64,000 nucleotides of DNA from Plasmodiophora brassicae (lineage: Eukaryota > Endomyxa: Phytomyxea > Phytomyxea > Plasmodiophorida), in contig CP145420.1 in the NCBI GenBank assembly GCA_036867785.1, positions 496,001 to 560,000 on the forward strand. Direction: 5' to 3'. Positions 33,800 through 44,138 of the stretch are shown piece after piece. Made by a program: the position numbers and the translations under genes. The number at the start of each line of letters is the position of its first letter. The stretch's first letter is position 1. Under the pieces are notes generated by a model. That model was not told the DNA's origin. It saw only the letters and a list, made by a program, of their open reading frames with translations, and made no database searches.

Positions 33800-35122
33800 A
33801 TGTCTTCTGTGGAGCTGACGGTGCCCGACGACCGCCAGCTAGTGGCCGTCGAGGTCCCCGGCCGGGTCGACAATGTCGGCAACGCGGTCCAGGCGCTCGG
33901 CGGGATGGACGCGATCGCCGAGGCGTTCAGCGGCGCGGGCCCCGGGTTGACGCTCGCGTTGCGCCCGGACGACCCGTACGAGATCCGCCTGGACGGGGCC
34001 GTGCACGACTCGACAACGCTGCTCCTGGCCGTTCGCCGCAATGCCCCACCCGTGGTGGTCGGTCGCGTCAGGCGACAAATTCGATTTGACGGCCTGGCGG
34101 ATTTCCAGGTCGTTGACGACGGGTCGCAGGACCTTGCCCCGCCCATTGCGTTCTCGCACGTCGTCGCGCCACGTGAGTACCGCTTCCTGGATCAGTCGAC
34201 CGCGACGCAGGAGAAGCGCATCAAGTCGCGCCTGGAGGACCACTTCAAGCGGTTCTCCAGGTTCGCGCTGCTCCCGTTCGAATCGGCCGCCGTCCCGTCT
34301 GCGCCCGAGGCGGGTTCGTTCTCCGCGTCCGACAAGGCCCTGTCGCACCCGGTGACGACCCTGCTGAAGCAGGAGTTCGAGTCGCGCCCCGTCATCTCCA
34401 AGCGCCGCCTGCTGTACACGATGCAGCAGCTGAACCAGGACCGGCGCAGCGTCCTGCGATACGTCCACAGCGTGGCGTACCGGTTCTCGGGTGGGCCCTG
34501 GCGAGGCCTGTGGTGCCGATACGGGTACGACCCACGACGCGACCCGTCCAGCCTGCCCTATCAGTGCATCGACGTCCGGATCCGCGACGACCTGCTGCTG
34601 ATGGAGGCGGCGAACCGGACCGAGCCGATCGCCGACGACGACGAGGAGGCGGTGCCCGCCCCGGCCCCCGGTACGAAGCGGAGGAAGCGCGTGTTCAACG
34701 GGCTGAACCCGTCGCATCCCGACGTGAAGCTCGTCGTGCTGCCGACCGATATCGACTTCAGCGCGCCGCCCCGCCGCGTGTTCTCGCTCTACCAGCTGTG
34801 CGATCTGAGCGGCCCCGAATTGCAATCGGTCGTCCTGCGCATGCGCCCGACGGCCATGTGCACGAAGCGGCACGGCTGGGCGAACCCGGCCGACATTGCC
34901 GACCTGCGCGCGGCCATGCGATCCCGTATCGACGCCTGGACGAGGCTCGCCGCCCAGCGGGCGCAGTCGTCGTCGGCGTCCTGGCAGAAGCTGTTGCACG
35001 ACGCCGCTGGGGCGGCCGCCGCCGCCCACGCCGACGACGACTTCCCGGCCGACCACGACGGGCTCGAGCTCGACGATTCCGAGGAGGCGACCTCGCCAGA
35101 CGAATTCGAGGTGTACGACTAG
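33800..35122 (+). CDS. GTF3C5: TFIIIC subunit 5 (tau95/GTF3C5-like)
   Basis: TFIIIC binds the A and B boxes of tRNA genes and recruits TFIIIB and RNA polymerase III; this subunit contacts the A box. Residues ~8-105 form the N-terminal dimerisation barrel: VAVEVPGRVDNVGNAVQALGG, LTLALRPDDPYEIRL and LLLAVRRNA. FDGLADFQVV follows. The DNA-binding half has FSGGPWRGLWCRYGYDPRRD, the family's most typical block, then FSLYQLCDL and an acidic C-terminal tail. Length (440 aa) is slightly short of the animal protein but complete. The open frame extends upstream to 33260, but that part overlaps the mucin-like gene and looks non-coding; ATG 33800 fits the family start. No introns seen. Confidence 0.88.
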   Translation: MSSVELTVPDDRQLVAVEVPGRVDNVGNAVQALGGMDAIAEAFSGAGPGLTLALRPDDPYEIRLDGAVHDSTTLLLAVRRNAPPVVVGRVRRQIRFDGLADFQVVDDGSQDLAPPIAFSHVVAPREYRFLDQSTATQEKRIKSRLEDHFKRFSRFALLPFESAAVPSAPEAGSFSASDKALSHPVTTLLKQEFESRPVISKRRLLYTMQQLNQDRRSVLRYVHSVAYRFSGGPWRGLWCRYGYDPRRDPSSLPYQCIDVRIRDDLLLMEAANRTEPIADDDEEAVPAPAPGTKRRKRVFNGLNPSHPDVKLVVLPTDIDFSAPPRRVFSLYQLCDLSGPELQSVVLRMRPTAMCTKRHGWANPADIADLRAAMRSRIDAWTRLAAQRAQSSSASWQKLLHDAAGAAAAAHADDDFPADHDGLELDDSEEATSPDEFEVYD

Positions 35123-35194
35123 CAGCTAATATAATCATCACGTTTCAGGAGGAGCAGGCCGGGGTGTGGAGGATGGCGACAGTGGCTGTGTAGG

Positions 35195-36248
35195 TCAATA
35201 GCGCTGTGGGGGCGGCGGGCCGCCCATGTACCCTCCACGAGGCGGGCCCCGGGCCGCCGGGCGTCCAGCGGCGCCCATCCGCTGGCGAAGAACGGCGACC
35301 TGCTGTTGCATCTCGGGCGACAGCGTCGCCAGCTGCTCCGGGGACATCGTCATGATCGTCTAGGGACACAATGAGACGCGGGGCAGCAGCGATGAGCGTC
35401 CGACCGCGACGACCTGGAGCAGCTGCGCCTTCTGCGGCGGGAGCGATGGCATCGGTCGGCGCTGGCGCACGGGGGGCGGCGGTCCCCCGTGGAACGCAGG
35501 CGGCTGCCGACGTGGATCGAACGCTGGCGGCGCTTGCTGAGGAGGCAGCGGGCCCATGTCGTACTGCCCGCGAGGGGGCAGCGGCCCGGGCGGGAACTGC
35601 CACGTGTGTCAGCAGATGACAGTCGGGGAAACGGTGAACGAGGTCTACCTCGGCAGGTGGGGCGATGGGCGGTACAGTGACCGCACTGAGGCTCTGGATG
35701 TCCTCAGGTTTGACGGCGTCGAATATGACGAGGATTCGCAGCATGGCCTGCGCCAGCTGCTGGTTCTCGTGCAGCAGCCGACGGGCGCCATCCGGGTCGC
35801 TGGCGATCAGCTGCTTCATCTGCGATAGGACCTCACACTGCTGCTCATTGGACAGGCTGTCGACAACGGCCCCGATGGCGTCGACTCCCATGCGCTCTTT
35901 CGCGACAGACGGAGGCGCACCTGCCGGCCCGCCGGCGGCCGGCGCTGGCGTACCTTGCATGCCCCTGCCAAAGTGGCTGCCCGCCTGGTCATCATCCGCC
36001 GTATCGACGCGAAGCGGGCGCCCATGGAAGTTGATGCCGTTCAGGTTCCGGATGGCACTTCGGGCCGTCTCCGCGTCCTTGTACTCGCAGAACCCGAACC
36101 CCTTCGGCTTGCCCGTCTCGCGGTCGTTGACCAGCCGGAAGCTGACAACGGTACCGACCTCCGAGAACTGCTCCGCGAGCTGCTGCTCTGTGCCGTCGTA
36201 CGGGATGTTCCCGACGAAGACGACCCGCGAGTCGTCGCGCGACGCCAT
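35195..36248 (-). CDS. CSTF2: Cleavage stimulation factor 64 kDa-like (RRM, hinge, CTD)
   Basis: CstF-64 binds U/GU-rich elements downstream of poly(A) sites. The RRM begins [20 protein letters not shown] (RNP2) and contains [12 protein letters not shown] (RNP1). The hinge, which binds CstF-77 and symplekin, runs from ~115 to 190 ([37 protein letters not shown]). After two introns (35648-35597 and 35413-35360) comes a Pro/Gln/Gly-rich linker. The conserved C-terminal three-helix domain follows ([20 protein letters not shown]) and a Gly/Pro end to TGA 35195-35197. Ignoring these introns gives a false Ala-rich tail. ATG 36248 is just before the RRM as in homologues. Confidence 0.9.
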
Positions 36249-36365
36249 CGACGACCACCACGGACTGAATACTCCGCAGCTGCACACTTCCCGTGACGAG
36301 CACCAACATAGCCGCAACCTGAAGCGCCACATGTGCCATTTATCATCACCATCGTTCGCTGCTGA

Positions 36366-37292
36366 TCATTTACGCCTGCGATCGTCGTCGTCGTCGTCAT
36401 CGGCGTCATCGTCGTGGTCATCGTCATCGTCGTCGCCGTCGTCGTCGCGGTGGTGTTTCCGGCGCACCTGGATCCACTCCGTCTTGTCATGGTGGTGCTT
36501 GTGCTTCTTCTTTGGCGGTTTGTCGGCCGCTGCCGGGGAGGCGGGTGGCGGCACGGCCGGAGGCATCATGCCGAGATTGAGCGCGATGACGGGTTGCGGT
36601 GGGGACTGTGCGGGCACCGGCGACGACATAGCCGGCGCTGGTGTCGGAGCAGGCGTCGGAGCCGGTGTTGGGGCGGGTGTCGGCGCCGGTGTTGGAGCCG
36701 GTGTCGGTGCCGGCGTCGGGGCAGGCATCGGGGCAGGCATCGGGGCAGGCATCGGGGCATGCATCGGGGCAGGCATCGGGGCAGGTGTCGGCGCCGGTGC
36801 TGGAGGCGCTGATGTACTCGGTGGCACTCTGTTGACGTTCATCATGCCGTTGTCGAGGAAGGCTCCGTTGCCGGCACCACCGGCAGTCCCATTCGACGAC
36901 ATTGTCGCCGCTGTGCTGTCATCCGGCGTGCAGGTCACCACAACGACCAGCCGTTTCGAAACGCTCGGGCACGGGTCGCCAAGCAGACTGGCGCTAGGTA
37001 CCATCGTGCACCCGTTCTTGCCGACGCACGCCTGGGAAGCCATGCTGGTAGCTTGGGGCGCATTGCAGGACCCCAACGTGTAGTTGCCGGGCGCATGACG
37101 AACCGGATTGCCATAGGACGCGAATAGGACATCGGTGATGGTGAACCCCGCCTCACAGTTCAGGCTCAGGACGTAGTTCTCGGGAGCGGCCGCAACGTGC
37201 GTGTGGGCCACCGTGGTGGGCGCGTGCGACGCCGTGTTGTCCGACTGACCGGCGGCAAACCCGACGAGGGCCGCGACAACAACGACAAGCAT
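36366..37292 (-). CDS. Secreted SUEL-type (galactose-binding) lectin with PAPx repeats and Asp-rich tail
   Basis: A signal peptide ([15 protein letters not shown]) is followed by one SUEL/RBL lectin domain (~residues 40-125). It carries the family's pattern: strand [14 protein letters not shown], then G..TLGSCNAP, a second Cys pair ([10 protein letters not shown]) and a terminal VVTC. Residues ~160-225 are ~14 copies of a four-residue APTP/APMP unit. The C-terminal ~60 residues are first Lys/His-rich (KKKHKHHH) and then an almost pure Asp run ending RRRK, possibly metal-binding. This suggests an extracellular lectin on a rigid proline stalk. A paralogue with the same domain lies ~0.8 kb away on the same strand. 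No introns. Confidence 0.75.
   Translation of the reverse strand: MLVVVVAALVGFAAGQSDNTASHAPTTVAHTHVAAAPENYVLSLNCEAGFTITDVLFASYGNPVRHAPGNYTLGSCNAPQATSMASQACVGKNGCTMVPSASLLGDPCPSVSKRLVVVVTCTPDDSTAATMSSNGTAGGAGNGAFLDNGMMNVNRVPPSTSAPPAPAPTPAPMPAPMHAPMPAPMPAPMPAPTPAPTPAPTPAPTPAPTPAPTPAPTPAPAMSSPVPAQSPPQPVIALNLGMMPPAVPPPASPAAADKPPKKKHKHHHDKTEWIQVRRKHHRDDDGDDDDDDHDDDADDDDDDDRRRK
36640..36806 (+). repeat. In-frame 12-bp minisatellite coding the PAPx stalk
   Basis: Units of ggtgttggagcc / gcaggcatcggg type repeat about 14 times with small differences, and each encodes Pro-Ala-Pro-(Thr/Met) on the minus strand. Two sub-blocks are visible: a Met block (36715-36785) and a Thr block (36640-36715). Copy number is likely variable between isolates. 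Confidence 0.8.
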
Positions 37293-38115
37293 GGCTGTCG
37301 TTCGATTTCAGATTGACAGCGTCGTCGGCGTCGGCGGAAGCGTACGTTGCCGTCGTGACTCACGACCGCAACGACGTGACGTCACTATATGCGATCCACG
37401 AGCGGATCAGTGGACATCAGAGCGCCTGGTCCACAACGATGGGTACTCGGTCAGGGGCTCAGGGGCCAGCGCGCTATTGATAGCACGTGGGGGTGACGGA
37501 AATATCGAGCAGGCAAGTCAGGCGCGCGCCTACAGGCACCCACAGCCCGATAGGCCACGTCACCGGGCGACGTCGCCCGCTCCAACGTCGGGTGCTCGGA
37601 TCGAAGTCCGGGAGGGAGGTGGGCGCCAGTCATTCGGATTGGAGGCCGCTCGGCATCGCATCGTTCGTCCGATCATGCACCCATTCCGCACGAACTCCAA
37701 CCTCGACGAGGCGACGCATCGCGTTGAGGTATGGGCGGCGATCCAGGTTGACGCACGCCGCCATGGCCAAGTAACTCTGTCACCCAGTGGCCGCTAGTCG
37801 CATCCGTCTTCCAGCAACCGGTCGATCCCCACGTGCCAACCGCCACACGCCTGTTCGGTGATGCACAACGGCGACCCGCCAGTCGAGAGGACGTCCAGCT
37901 CGTGGAAGGGCACTGGGTTCCGTTCAACAACTCGCGCCTGGCAGCCGCGTCTGGACTCCATTCTGTACACGCAACCACGTTCGCCAAGATCGTTGTCTAA
38001 ATTATCATCCTGCCGCAGCACCACTATTCCCCGACGAATACAACGTGCATACCGAGTCCGTTCGTTGCTGCGCCAGTCCCTTCCCATATCAGTCGTCAGG
38101 TGTTTATAATCCAGC
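37293..38115. other. Spacer between the two lectin genes; no secure gene
   Basis: Overlapping frames of 95-168 codons occur on both strands. The most protein-like is minus 38087-37797 (segment ERNPVPFHELDVLSTGG), but it lacks a family match, signal peptide or clear splice sites. It may be an unresolved small gene. I see no repeat or RNA gene. Confidence 0.3.
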
Positions 38116-38598
38116 TCATTTGGAGGGGCTGTGCGGCTGAGTGGACGATCCGGACACCAAAGTACTGTGATCGGAAACGTTCGGTGCCTCCTGCGTCATA
38201 TTCTTGCTCGCGAGAGGCGCTGCCGTGCCGTTACCGGATGGGGTGCATAACGCAACGACGACGAGTTTCTTCTTGGTATCTAGGCATGGGTCGCTGTTGA
38301 AGACGAGGTTGTCGGAGACGATTCGGCACTGGGCGCGTCGCAGGCACCGCTGGGCGACGATGCGCTCTGAATTCGACGCGTGGCATTCGCCCGTTGTGTA
38401 ATTGCCCGGCCCGTGCCGCACAGGTGTCCCATACGACGCGAACGTGATGTTCGTGATCGTGAACGATACCTGACAGGACAGGTCCATGACGAACCCTTGC
38501 GGAGCGGCACCAACTGTCAGGTAGGGGTCCAATGACGTATCGTTGCCGTGAAACGAGGCAAGGCAGGTGCCTGCTAACACTGCCACCATGCACGCCAT
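38116..38598 (-). CDS. Secreted SUEL-type lectin, short paralogue (160 aa)
   Basis: ATG 38598 starts a signal peptide (MACMVAVLAGTCLAS); the frame is open upstream to 38823, but that part is polar and would bury the leader. One SUEL domain follows (~residues 35-110) with FTITNITFASYGTPVRHGPG, TTGECHAS, CLRRAQCRI and a terminal VVALC. It is clearly related to the lectin at 36.4-37.3 kb: FASYG.PVRH.PGNYT is shared. The tail is short and Ser/Thr/Asn-rich, with neither PAPx stalk nor Asp run. Several N-glycosylation sequons are present (NDTS, NYTT, NGTA). It is likely a secreted or surface sugar-binding protein. No introns. Confidence 0.72.
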   Translation of the reverse strand: MACMVAVLAGTCLASFHGNDTSLDPYLTVGAAPQGFVMDLSCQVSFTITNITFASYGTPVRHGPGNYTTGECHASNSERIVAQRCLRRAQCRIVSDNLVFNSDPCLDTKKKLVVVALCTPSGNGTAAPLASKNMTQEAPNVSDHSTLVSGSSTQPHSPSK

Positions 38599-38764
38599 AG
38601 TACTCCATGGTGATGACGATGGTCTCCGCGTCATCGCCTCGACAGGCAAATGCCAGCACGGAACCGAGGTCTCCCCAAGTGACTCACGACCTTCAGGTTG
38701 AGACGACTGCCCTGCGGAACCAACGACGAAGTCTGCTGAACGGCCGTTGAACGTACGAACCATG

Positions 38765-38772
38765 TATATATA
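38765..38772 (-). promoter_or_regulatory. TATA-like element upstream of the short lectin gene
   Basis: A palindromic tatatata sits ~167 bp before ATG 38598 in the 190-bp spacer. Function is unproven; it stands out only because such runs are rare in this GC-rich region. Confidence 0.2.
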
Positions 38773-38788
38773 CACAGTACTGTGAGGC

Positions 38789-40375
38789 TTACGTGGAAGT
38801 GCTGCTAGGTTGGTTGCGAACAATTTCGAACCGTTGCATGACCTGTGAAGCGGTGCGACTGTGCCCGGATTCAGACACGTTCAGCAGGAACGTATCGGCG
38901 AGAATGTGGGGCTTCGTCCGATCCGGATCAGAGCGCGCAGCGCCAGACTGGGCCGTCCCTGGCGGTTTCGGCCTCAGCGCCATGACGGTGGACATGACCG
39001 CAACGGGTTTCAGCAGCGACCCGACGCATCGCAGGACGTCGGACGCATACGCTGCGTTCCCGCCCATGATCCAGCGCAGGGTGTACCCGATAAGATGGCC
39101 TCTAAACGTGAGCGCCAGCAGTGAGTACACGCACGCGCATACGACGATTCGTGTCAGGACGCTGTGCAGGAAGTCGATCCTGACCGATGTGGCCTGCAGG
39201 TCGAACGCCGACGTAATCCTACGAAGCGTCAGGATCAGCAGCACAGCGAACACGAGAAACGTGAACGATATGATGAGCAGGACGGTGAAGGACACCCACT
39301 TGCCGTAGTTCGTCCACGATGTTAGGCCGTTCGATAAAAGAAGCGGAATGGAGGTCATGCCAAAGTCCAGGGCGAACAGGATGACGGATACCACAGTTCT
39401 GTCGCGGTACAGTTAGCGATTGATGAAGCATAAACAGGTGCCGACCACGACGCACAGGAAGGTGTAGGATGTCAGCCAGGATCGATGCCATCCCATTAGA
39501 CGGTGGTGGACGCGAAACGTGGTGAACGCCAGCAGAAGCCCGGCAAGAATAATCCTATCAGAACGGTCACCCTGACGCCTTGCGTCGTACCACGGGGACA
39601 CGTACCAGGGCACACCGCCATGGCGAAGCCAAAGGAAAACGCCTAACGGCACAGGGTACACTGAAGTCTGCATGAACGCGATGCACGTTGAATATATCCC
39701 GCGAATGATCTGCACGAGGGTCGCAATGGTCAGGAACACCAGGCACAGCTTTGACGAGCGATCCAGCTTGAAAGGAGGCGAAGCGCGGTACGATTGGTAC
39801 AATCGTCGGGCGATCATCAGCAAAGCGACGACGTTCAGCATCATCAGAACGAGGAGTACCGACTTCACCCTCCACGACGACATCATTTGGAGTTGCAAGT
39901 TAGGCTCGTCGCTGGTCAAGCTGATTAAGTCGTGCGGATGCGACGCGACGTGATCAAGCAGGGTGCGCCCGTCAATCCGACCGATTTCGACCACTGGGAT
40001 CTCCACAGGCTCAGGCATCGTCGCCTGAAACAGTCCCGCTACGACGCCAGCAAGATCGATGCTTGTATGGAGGATGAGCGCCTTGCAGCCAGCGGCATGG
40101 CAACGTTTCATCCAGAGGAAGCTCTCGTAGGCGGTCAGGTCCCGGGACAGCGGTTGCCCTAACAGGACGATGGCCTTCGACATGTCCCTATCGTTAGTCG
40201 TTGTTTGGGCAACGACAACGCGCGTCGGCGGGATCGGCAGGAAGCGTTCGTCGCGGATGCCAAGGACGACTGGGGTGTTCAGCCGCAGAACTTTGGTACG
40301 CGCCCCGGCATCCCAGACGACGATCGATGCTATTACAGGCACGAGCACGACGCAGGACACAGCTCGCCATATCAT
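38789..40375 (-). CDS. Seven-transmembrane receptor-like protein with extracellular PA-like domain
   Basis: Exon 1 spans 40375-39456, a 57-nt intron 39455-39399, and exon 2 39398-38789 (~509 aa). It opens with a signal peptide (MIWRAVSCVVLVPVIASIVV). The ectodomain (~160 aa) contains a protease-associated-like fold: HAAGCKALILHTS, then IPVVEIGRIDGRTLLDHV. Seven hydrophobic helices follow: VKSVLLVLMMLNVVALLMI; LCLVFLTIATLVQIIRGIY; IILAGLLLAFTTF; LTSYTFLTVVSVILFALDF; WVSFTVLLIISFTFLVFAVL; LTRIVVCACVYSLLALTF; VLRCVGSLLKPVAVMSTV. A ~55-residue Ser/Thr-rich cytosolic tail ends the protein. Topology (N-out, seven helices) is that of a receptor. The GxGD and YD motifs of SPP-like proteases, which also carry PA domains, are absent. 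No named family is recognised; ATG 40399 is an alternative start. Confidence 0.68.
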
Positions 40376-40924
40376 GGTATTAGCCCACTGAGCGCGCAAC
40401 GAACCACATCGTCATTAATCCGATTATCGATCCAGACCTAGTCGAAGCCGGAGTTTATGTCGCTGGTTCAGGCCATGCCGAGCTGCTGGTTAATAACGTC
40501 CAGAGAGTATTACATGCCGTACGGTCAGGTCTTCGGTTTGATCAGGTGCCCTAGCCTACGGCGAGGTCAGCATCCGGTACCCCCGTCGGATACGCACGCA
40601 CGCTCACGTCGCCATCATCAGTGCCGACAAGTCGACGAGCCGCTTCCGAAGCCCTCTGCACAGCTCGCACGGCGCCGGCTCAGCGCCCGGCCTGCCCTTG
40701 TCACCGCCGTTCTCCATCGATGCTCCGGCGCCAGAGATCCGATGATGCAGCGCACTCCGCACTTCCGCGTCTGCGTGACAGCGCCCGCGCAGCAGTCGAA
40801 CCGATCCGACCGTCTACCTATGTACCTACCGTACACAGTTCGCGCGCGGCGCGCTCTACACCGCTTCAGTGCCGATGGAGCCGGCGGCATAAAAGTGCCC
40901 AACTGGGGGATTGAAGCCAAAGGT
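40376..40924. other. Spacer with one exon-like plus-strand stretch
   Basis: On the plus strand, ~40384-40548 is open for ~55 codons with a protein-like sequence (HIVINPIIDPDLVEAGVYVA ... AELLVNNVQRVLHAVRSG), flanked by an AG and a GT. I could not find partners: the upstream side runs into the start of the 7TM gene and the downstream side is Arg/Ser/Pro-rich. It may be part of an unresolved gene. Otherwise nothing is seen. Confidence 0.25.
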
Positions 40925-43900
40925 TCATGTCGAGGCAGTCGCCGGGGAGATGTCGCCGAACGCGTGCCGGAAGACGTCATCGTATGTGGAGCAGAAGTGA
41001 AACTGGACGCCCTCGCGTACGTTTGCCGGTAGCTCGTCGACGTCGCTGCGATTGGCTTCCGGGAACAGCAGGTTCGTCATGCCGATTCGTCGGGCGGCGA
41101 TGACCTTTTCCTTAACGCCGCCGATTCGCAGGACTTTACCAGTCAGGGAGACCTCCCCCGTCATGGCGACCTCGGGCCGTGTAGGCCGCCCCATCGCAAG
41201 CGATAACAGAGCAGTGACCATGGTAATGCCGGCAGATGGTCCTTCCTTTGGTGTCGCTCCTGCAGAAACCGTACCTGAGCTAGCAGTCACCAGGAACCGG
41301 TCAGGGGCTCACCTTCAGGGACATGAAGATGGACGACTGTCTCTGCGAAAAACTTATTGTCCGGTTGAAGATCTCGCAGATAGCGCTTCGCAAGAGAGTA
41401 CGCGATCGAAGAGCTTTCTTTCATGACCTGTGAACAAAGGTTACCTCCGGAGCGGGCTCGTCATTCCAGGAACATACATCGCCGAGGTGTCCCGTCACCT
41501 GGATCGACCCAGTCTGAGTATCTTTGACGCGGTCCACTGCAGCAGCTTCGATGTAGAGAACTAAAGAGACCGGTCTGAGGTTTCGCTTCTCGAGAGACGA
41601 TCAGTTGTCCTTTACCTGAACCTCCCATCGCCGTCCAGGCAAGACCCGTAACAACGCCAGACGGGACGCTGTCAAACAGCCGATCTGACGTGAAAATCGG
41701 CTTGCCGACGAACTGCGATAGGTTGTCGGCATCGATACGAATGGGGAGCGTCGCCGAGCCGCCATCAGCTTCAACGATCTTCCTTGCTGACTTCCTGTAT
41801 ATCTGTTCGATCCTCTTGTCAAGCTCACGAACACCGGCCTCACGGCAGTAGCCGCGAATCAGCGCATCAAGGGCCGACGTCGTCAGATCAACTTGCTCTG
41901 TAGTGACACCCGTTCGCGTCCGAGCAATTTGGCTAAGATACCGATTCGCGATTTCCATCTGCGGCATACGTGAGTTCTTTGGCTGGAGCACAGGAAAGAC
42001 ACATTGACCTTCTCCGAGTGAATGTACCCGGACAAGCGAATGAATTCAATTCGATCTGCAAGCGGGCGCGGTATGGACTCTTCGGTATTGGCGGTACAGA
42101 TGAACAGTACCTTCGATAGGTCAACGGGTGCGTCCTGACAAGACGATGTGGTAAGCACGAGCCTTCGAAAACAACAGCCGCAACCGTACGAGATAGTAGT
42201 CAACGAAGGAGCTGTTCTGCTCCGGATCCAGGACCTCAAGCAACGCAGAGCTGGGATCGCCTTGGACGCCACGTCCCATCTTGTCGATCTCATCAATGAG
42301 AACAACGGGATTGGTTGTTTGCGTAGATTTAAGACACTGAATGAGCTTTCCGGGCATTGCACCGATATAAGTGCGACGATGGCCCTTAATTTCAGCGACA
42401 TCGGACAGACCACCAACGCTGGCCATAAACATGAGTAAACATCGCCGGTGCCACTGCCCGCTGAATGCACGTACCTGAATCGGAAGAACTTCCTACCCAA
42501 GCTGTTGGCAATGGATCGGGCAATGGAGGTCTTGCCCACTCCTGGTGGGCCAACAAGACAAAGAATTCGTCCACGAGGCGCTTCTCCCAAGAGCTTTCCG
42601 ACAGCGATAAACTCAAGAATTCGATCCTTGACATCCTCGAGCCCGTAGTGCTCCTCGTCGAGAACGGCTCTCGCCTTGACAATGTCAAACGCCTCTGGCG
42701 TTACGAGTCCCCAAGGCATGATTGTCAGCCAGTCCAGGTAGTTGCGAGTGACGTTGAATTCCGATGAAGATGATTCCAGGTGGGACAGCTTGCGAGATTC
42801 TTCGTCGATGACCTTCACAATCTCAGGCGGAGGGTGACGCGAATCGAGGCGAGCCCGGAACTGGGCGACAACCTCCTCCTTGTCGTCCTTCTCGAGGCCC
42901 AGTTCTTTCTTGATTGACTTCAACTGCTCATTCAGCAGGAACGTACGCTGGTTCTTCGATAGCTTCTCCTCGACGGAACGGCTGATGTCCTGCTGCATCT
43001 TGGATATCTCCAGTTCCTTCTTCAGCAGAAGCAACGCCTTGGAAAGACGGTCAACCGGGTCGAATGCTTCCAGGATTTCCTGCAGGTCATCGCCATCGGC
43101 AGATGTAAGCTGGGCAGCAATGTCGGCCAGCAGCCCCGATTTCTCCATGCTGTTGATGTCGACCGTCTGGATGAACAGTTCGAGCTGCTCTTTGAACACG
43201 GGGTTCAACGCCCGAATTTCCTTCATCGTCGACATGATTTCGAGCTTATACGCTTTCAGCGTGCTCGCTTCACCCCTGGAATCCTTCTCGAGTCGTTTCT
43301 CATCGAAATGATCGATCTCGCAGACCGCAACTGGAGACGACGACAGCATCGACGTTGCTCGAATGCGTCTATGCCCCATAACGAATGCCTGCGCCTCCGT
43401 CACGTTACCGTCCAGTGTAACTGCTGTGAACACAGAACGTCAAGCGCCGCTGAGAGGAGCCTGCGATGGCAATAGAGCTTACTTGGAATCATGCGGAACA
43501 CCTGGCCGAGTGTGCCGACGTGGTGGATTTCATCCATGGACGTGATTGCGTTTGCGTGCTCGAGGAGGATGGGCGCAGGTGTCTCATCTCCCGGCAGCTT
43601 CTTCCTGTAGAACATGCCGACGTAAGGATTGCCGGAGTCAAGCGTCTTGTTCAGTTCTTCGATAACAGCCTTGTTCTGCAGCCGGATTGGATACGCCAGT
43701 CCAGGAAACAGTGGTCGCCTGGCCAATGGGATACATATAACAGATCCAGGGCGAGGAACATCAGCACCCAGCGGCATCAGCGCGTTGCCCTTCGAGCGGC
43801 TCGCATTGCCCTCATCTTCCCCGTTACTACTGCCGGAGTTGTGATCATCATCGCCCTCGCCATCCACGATATCCTTCGTGGAAAACGGGCGCATGGGCGA

Positions 43901-43966
43901 CCACCTGACCCCGGCCGCCGCATGCAGCCGGGATCGGAAGGGTCGCAGTCCCAGGGCCAACAGCAT
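40925..43966 (-). CDS. LONP1: Mitochondrial Lon protease (ATP-dependent serine protease)
   Basis: Lon degrades damaged proteins in the mitochondrial matrix. The N-terminal ~45 residues are Arg/Ser/Ala-rich with few acids ([20 protein letters not shown]), a typical import presequence. The LON N-domain follows ([20 protein letters not shown]). A coiled helical region precedes the AAA+ module: Walker [21 protein letters not shown], Walker [14 protein letters not shown], and sensor part [20 protein letters not shown]. The protease domain has the catalytic Ser in [16 protein letters not shown] and the catalytic Lys in [12 protein letters not shown]. Several 50-60-nt introns were traced, for example after LGQVFRMIP and in VPEG/ATPKEG. 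The stop at ~40925 follows a normal Lon end. Not every exon edge was fixed. Confidence 0.92.
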
Positions 43967-44138
43967 TGCCGGTCAGGAGCACGACGGACAGTCGACAGCG
44001 CCGCAACCCCGCACGAAAATTGGGAATGCAGTCCCGGAGCCGACGACCCGTCCCGTCGCCAGGCGGTGTCGACCCGAGGAAACCCTGGCCAACTGGATGG
44101 CTATGCTTCACTGGAACGGTCATACGGCCCTATCGTAA

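Noticed and set aside
33839-35056. 405-codon minus-strand frame opposite TFIIIC subunit 5
   Set aside because: Exact antisense of a confidently identified gene with a Gly/Arg/Val-rich composition; a GC shadow.
35145-35640. Ala/Arg-rich C-terminal extension of CstF-64
   Set aside because: Arises from reading through two introns (35648-35597 and 35413-35360); removing them restores the conserved C-terminal domain.
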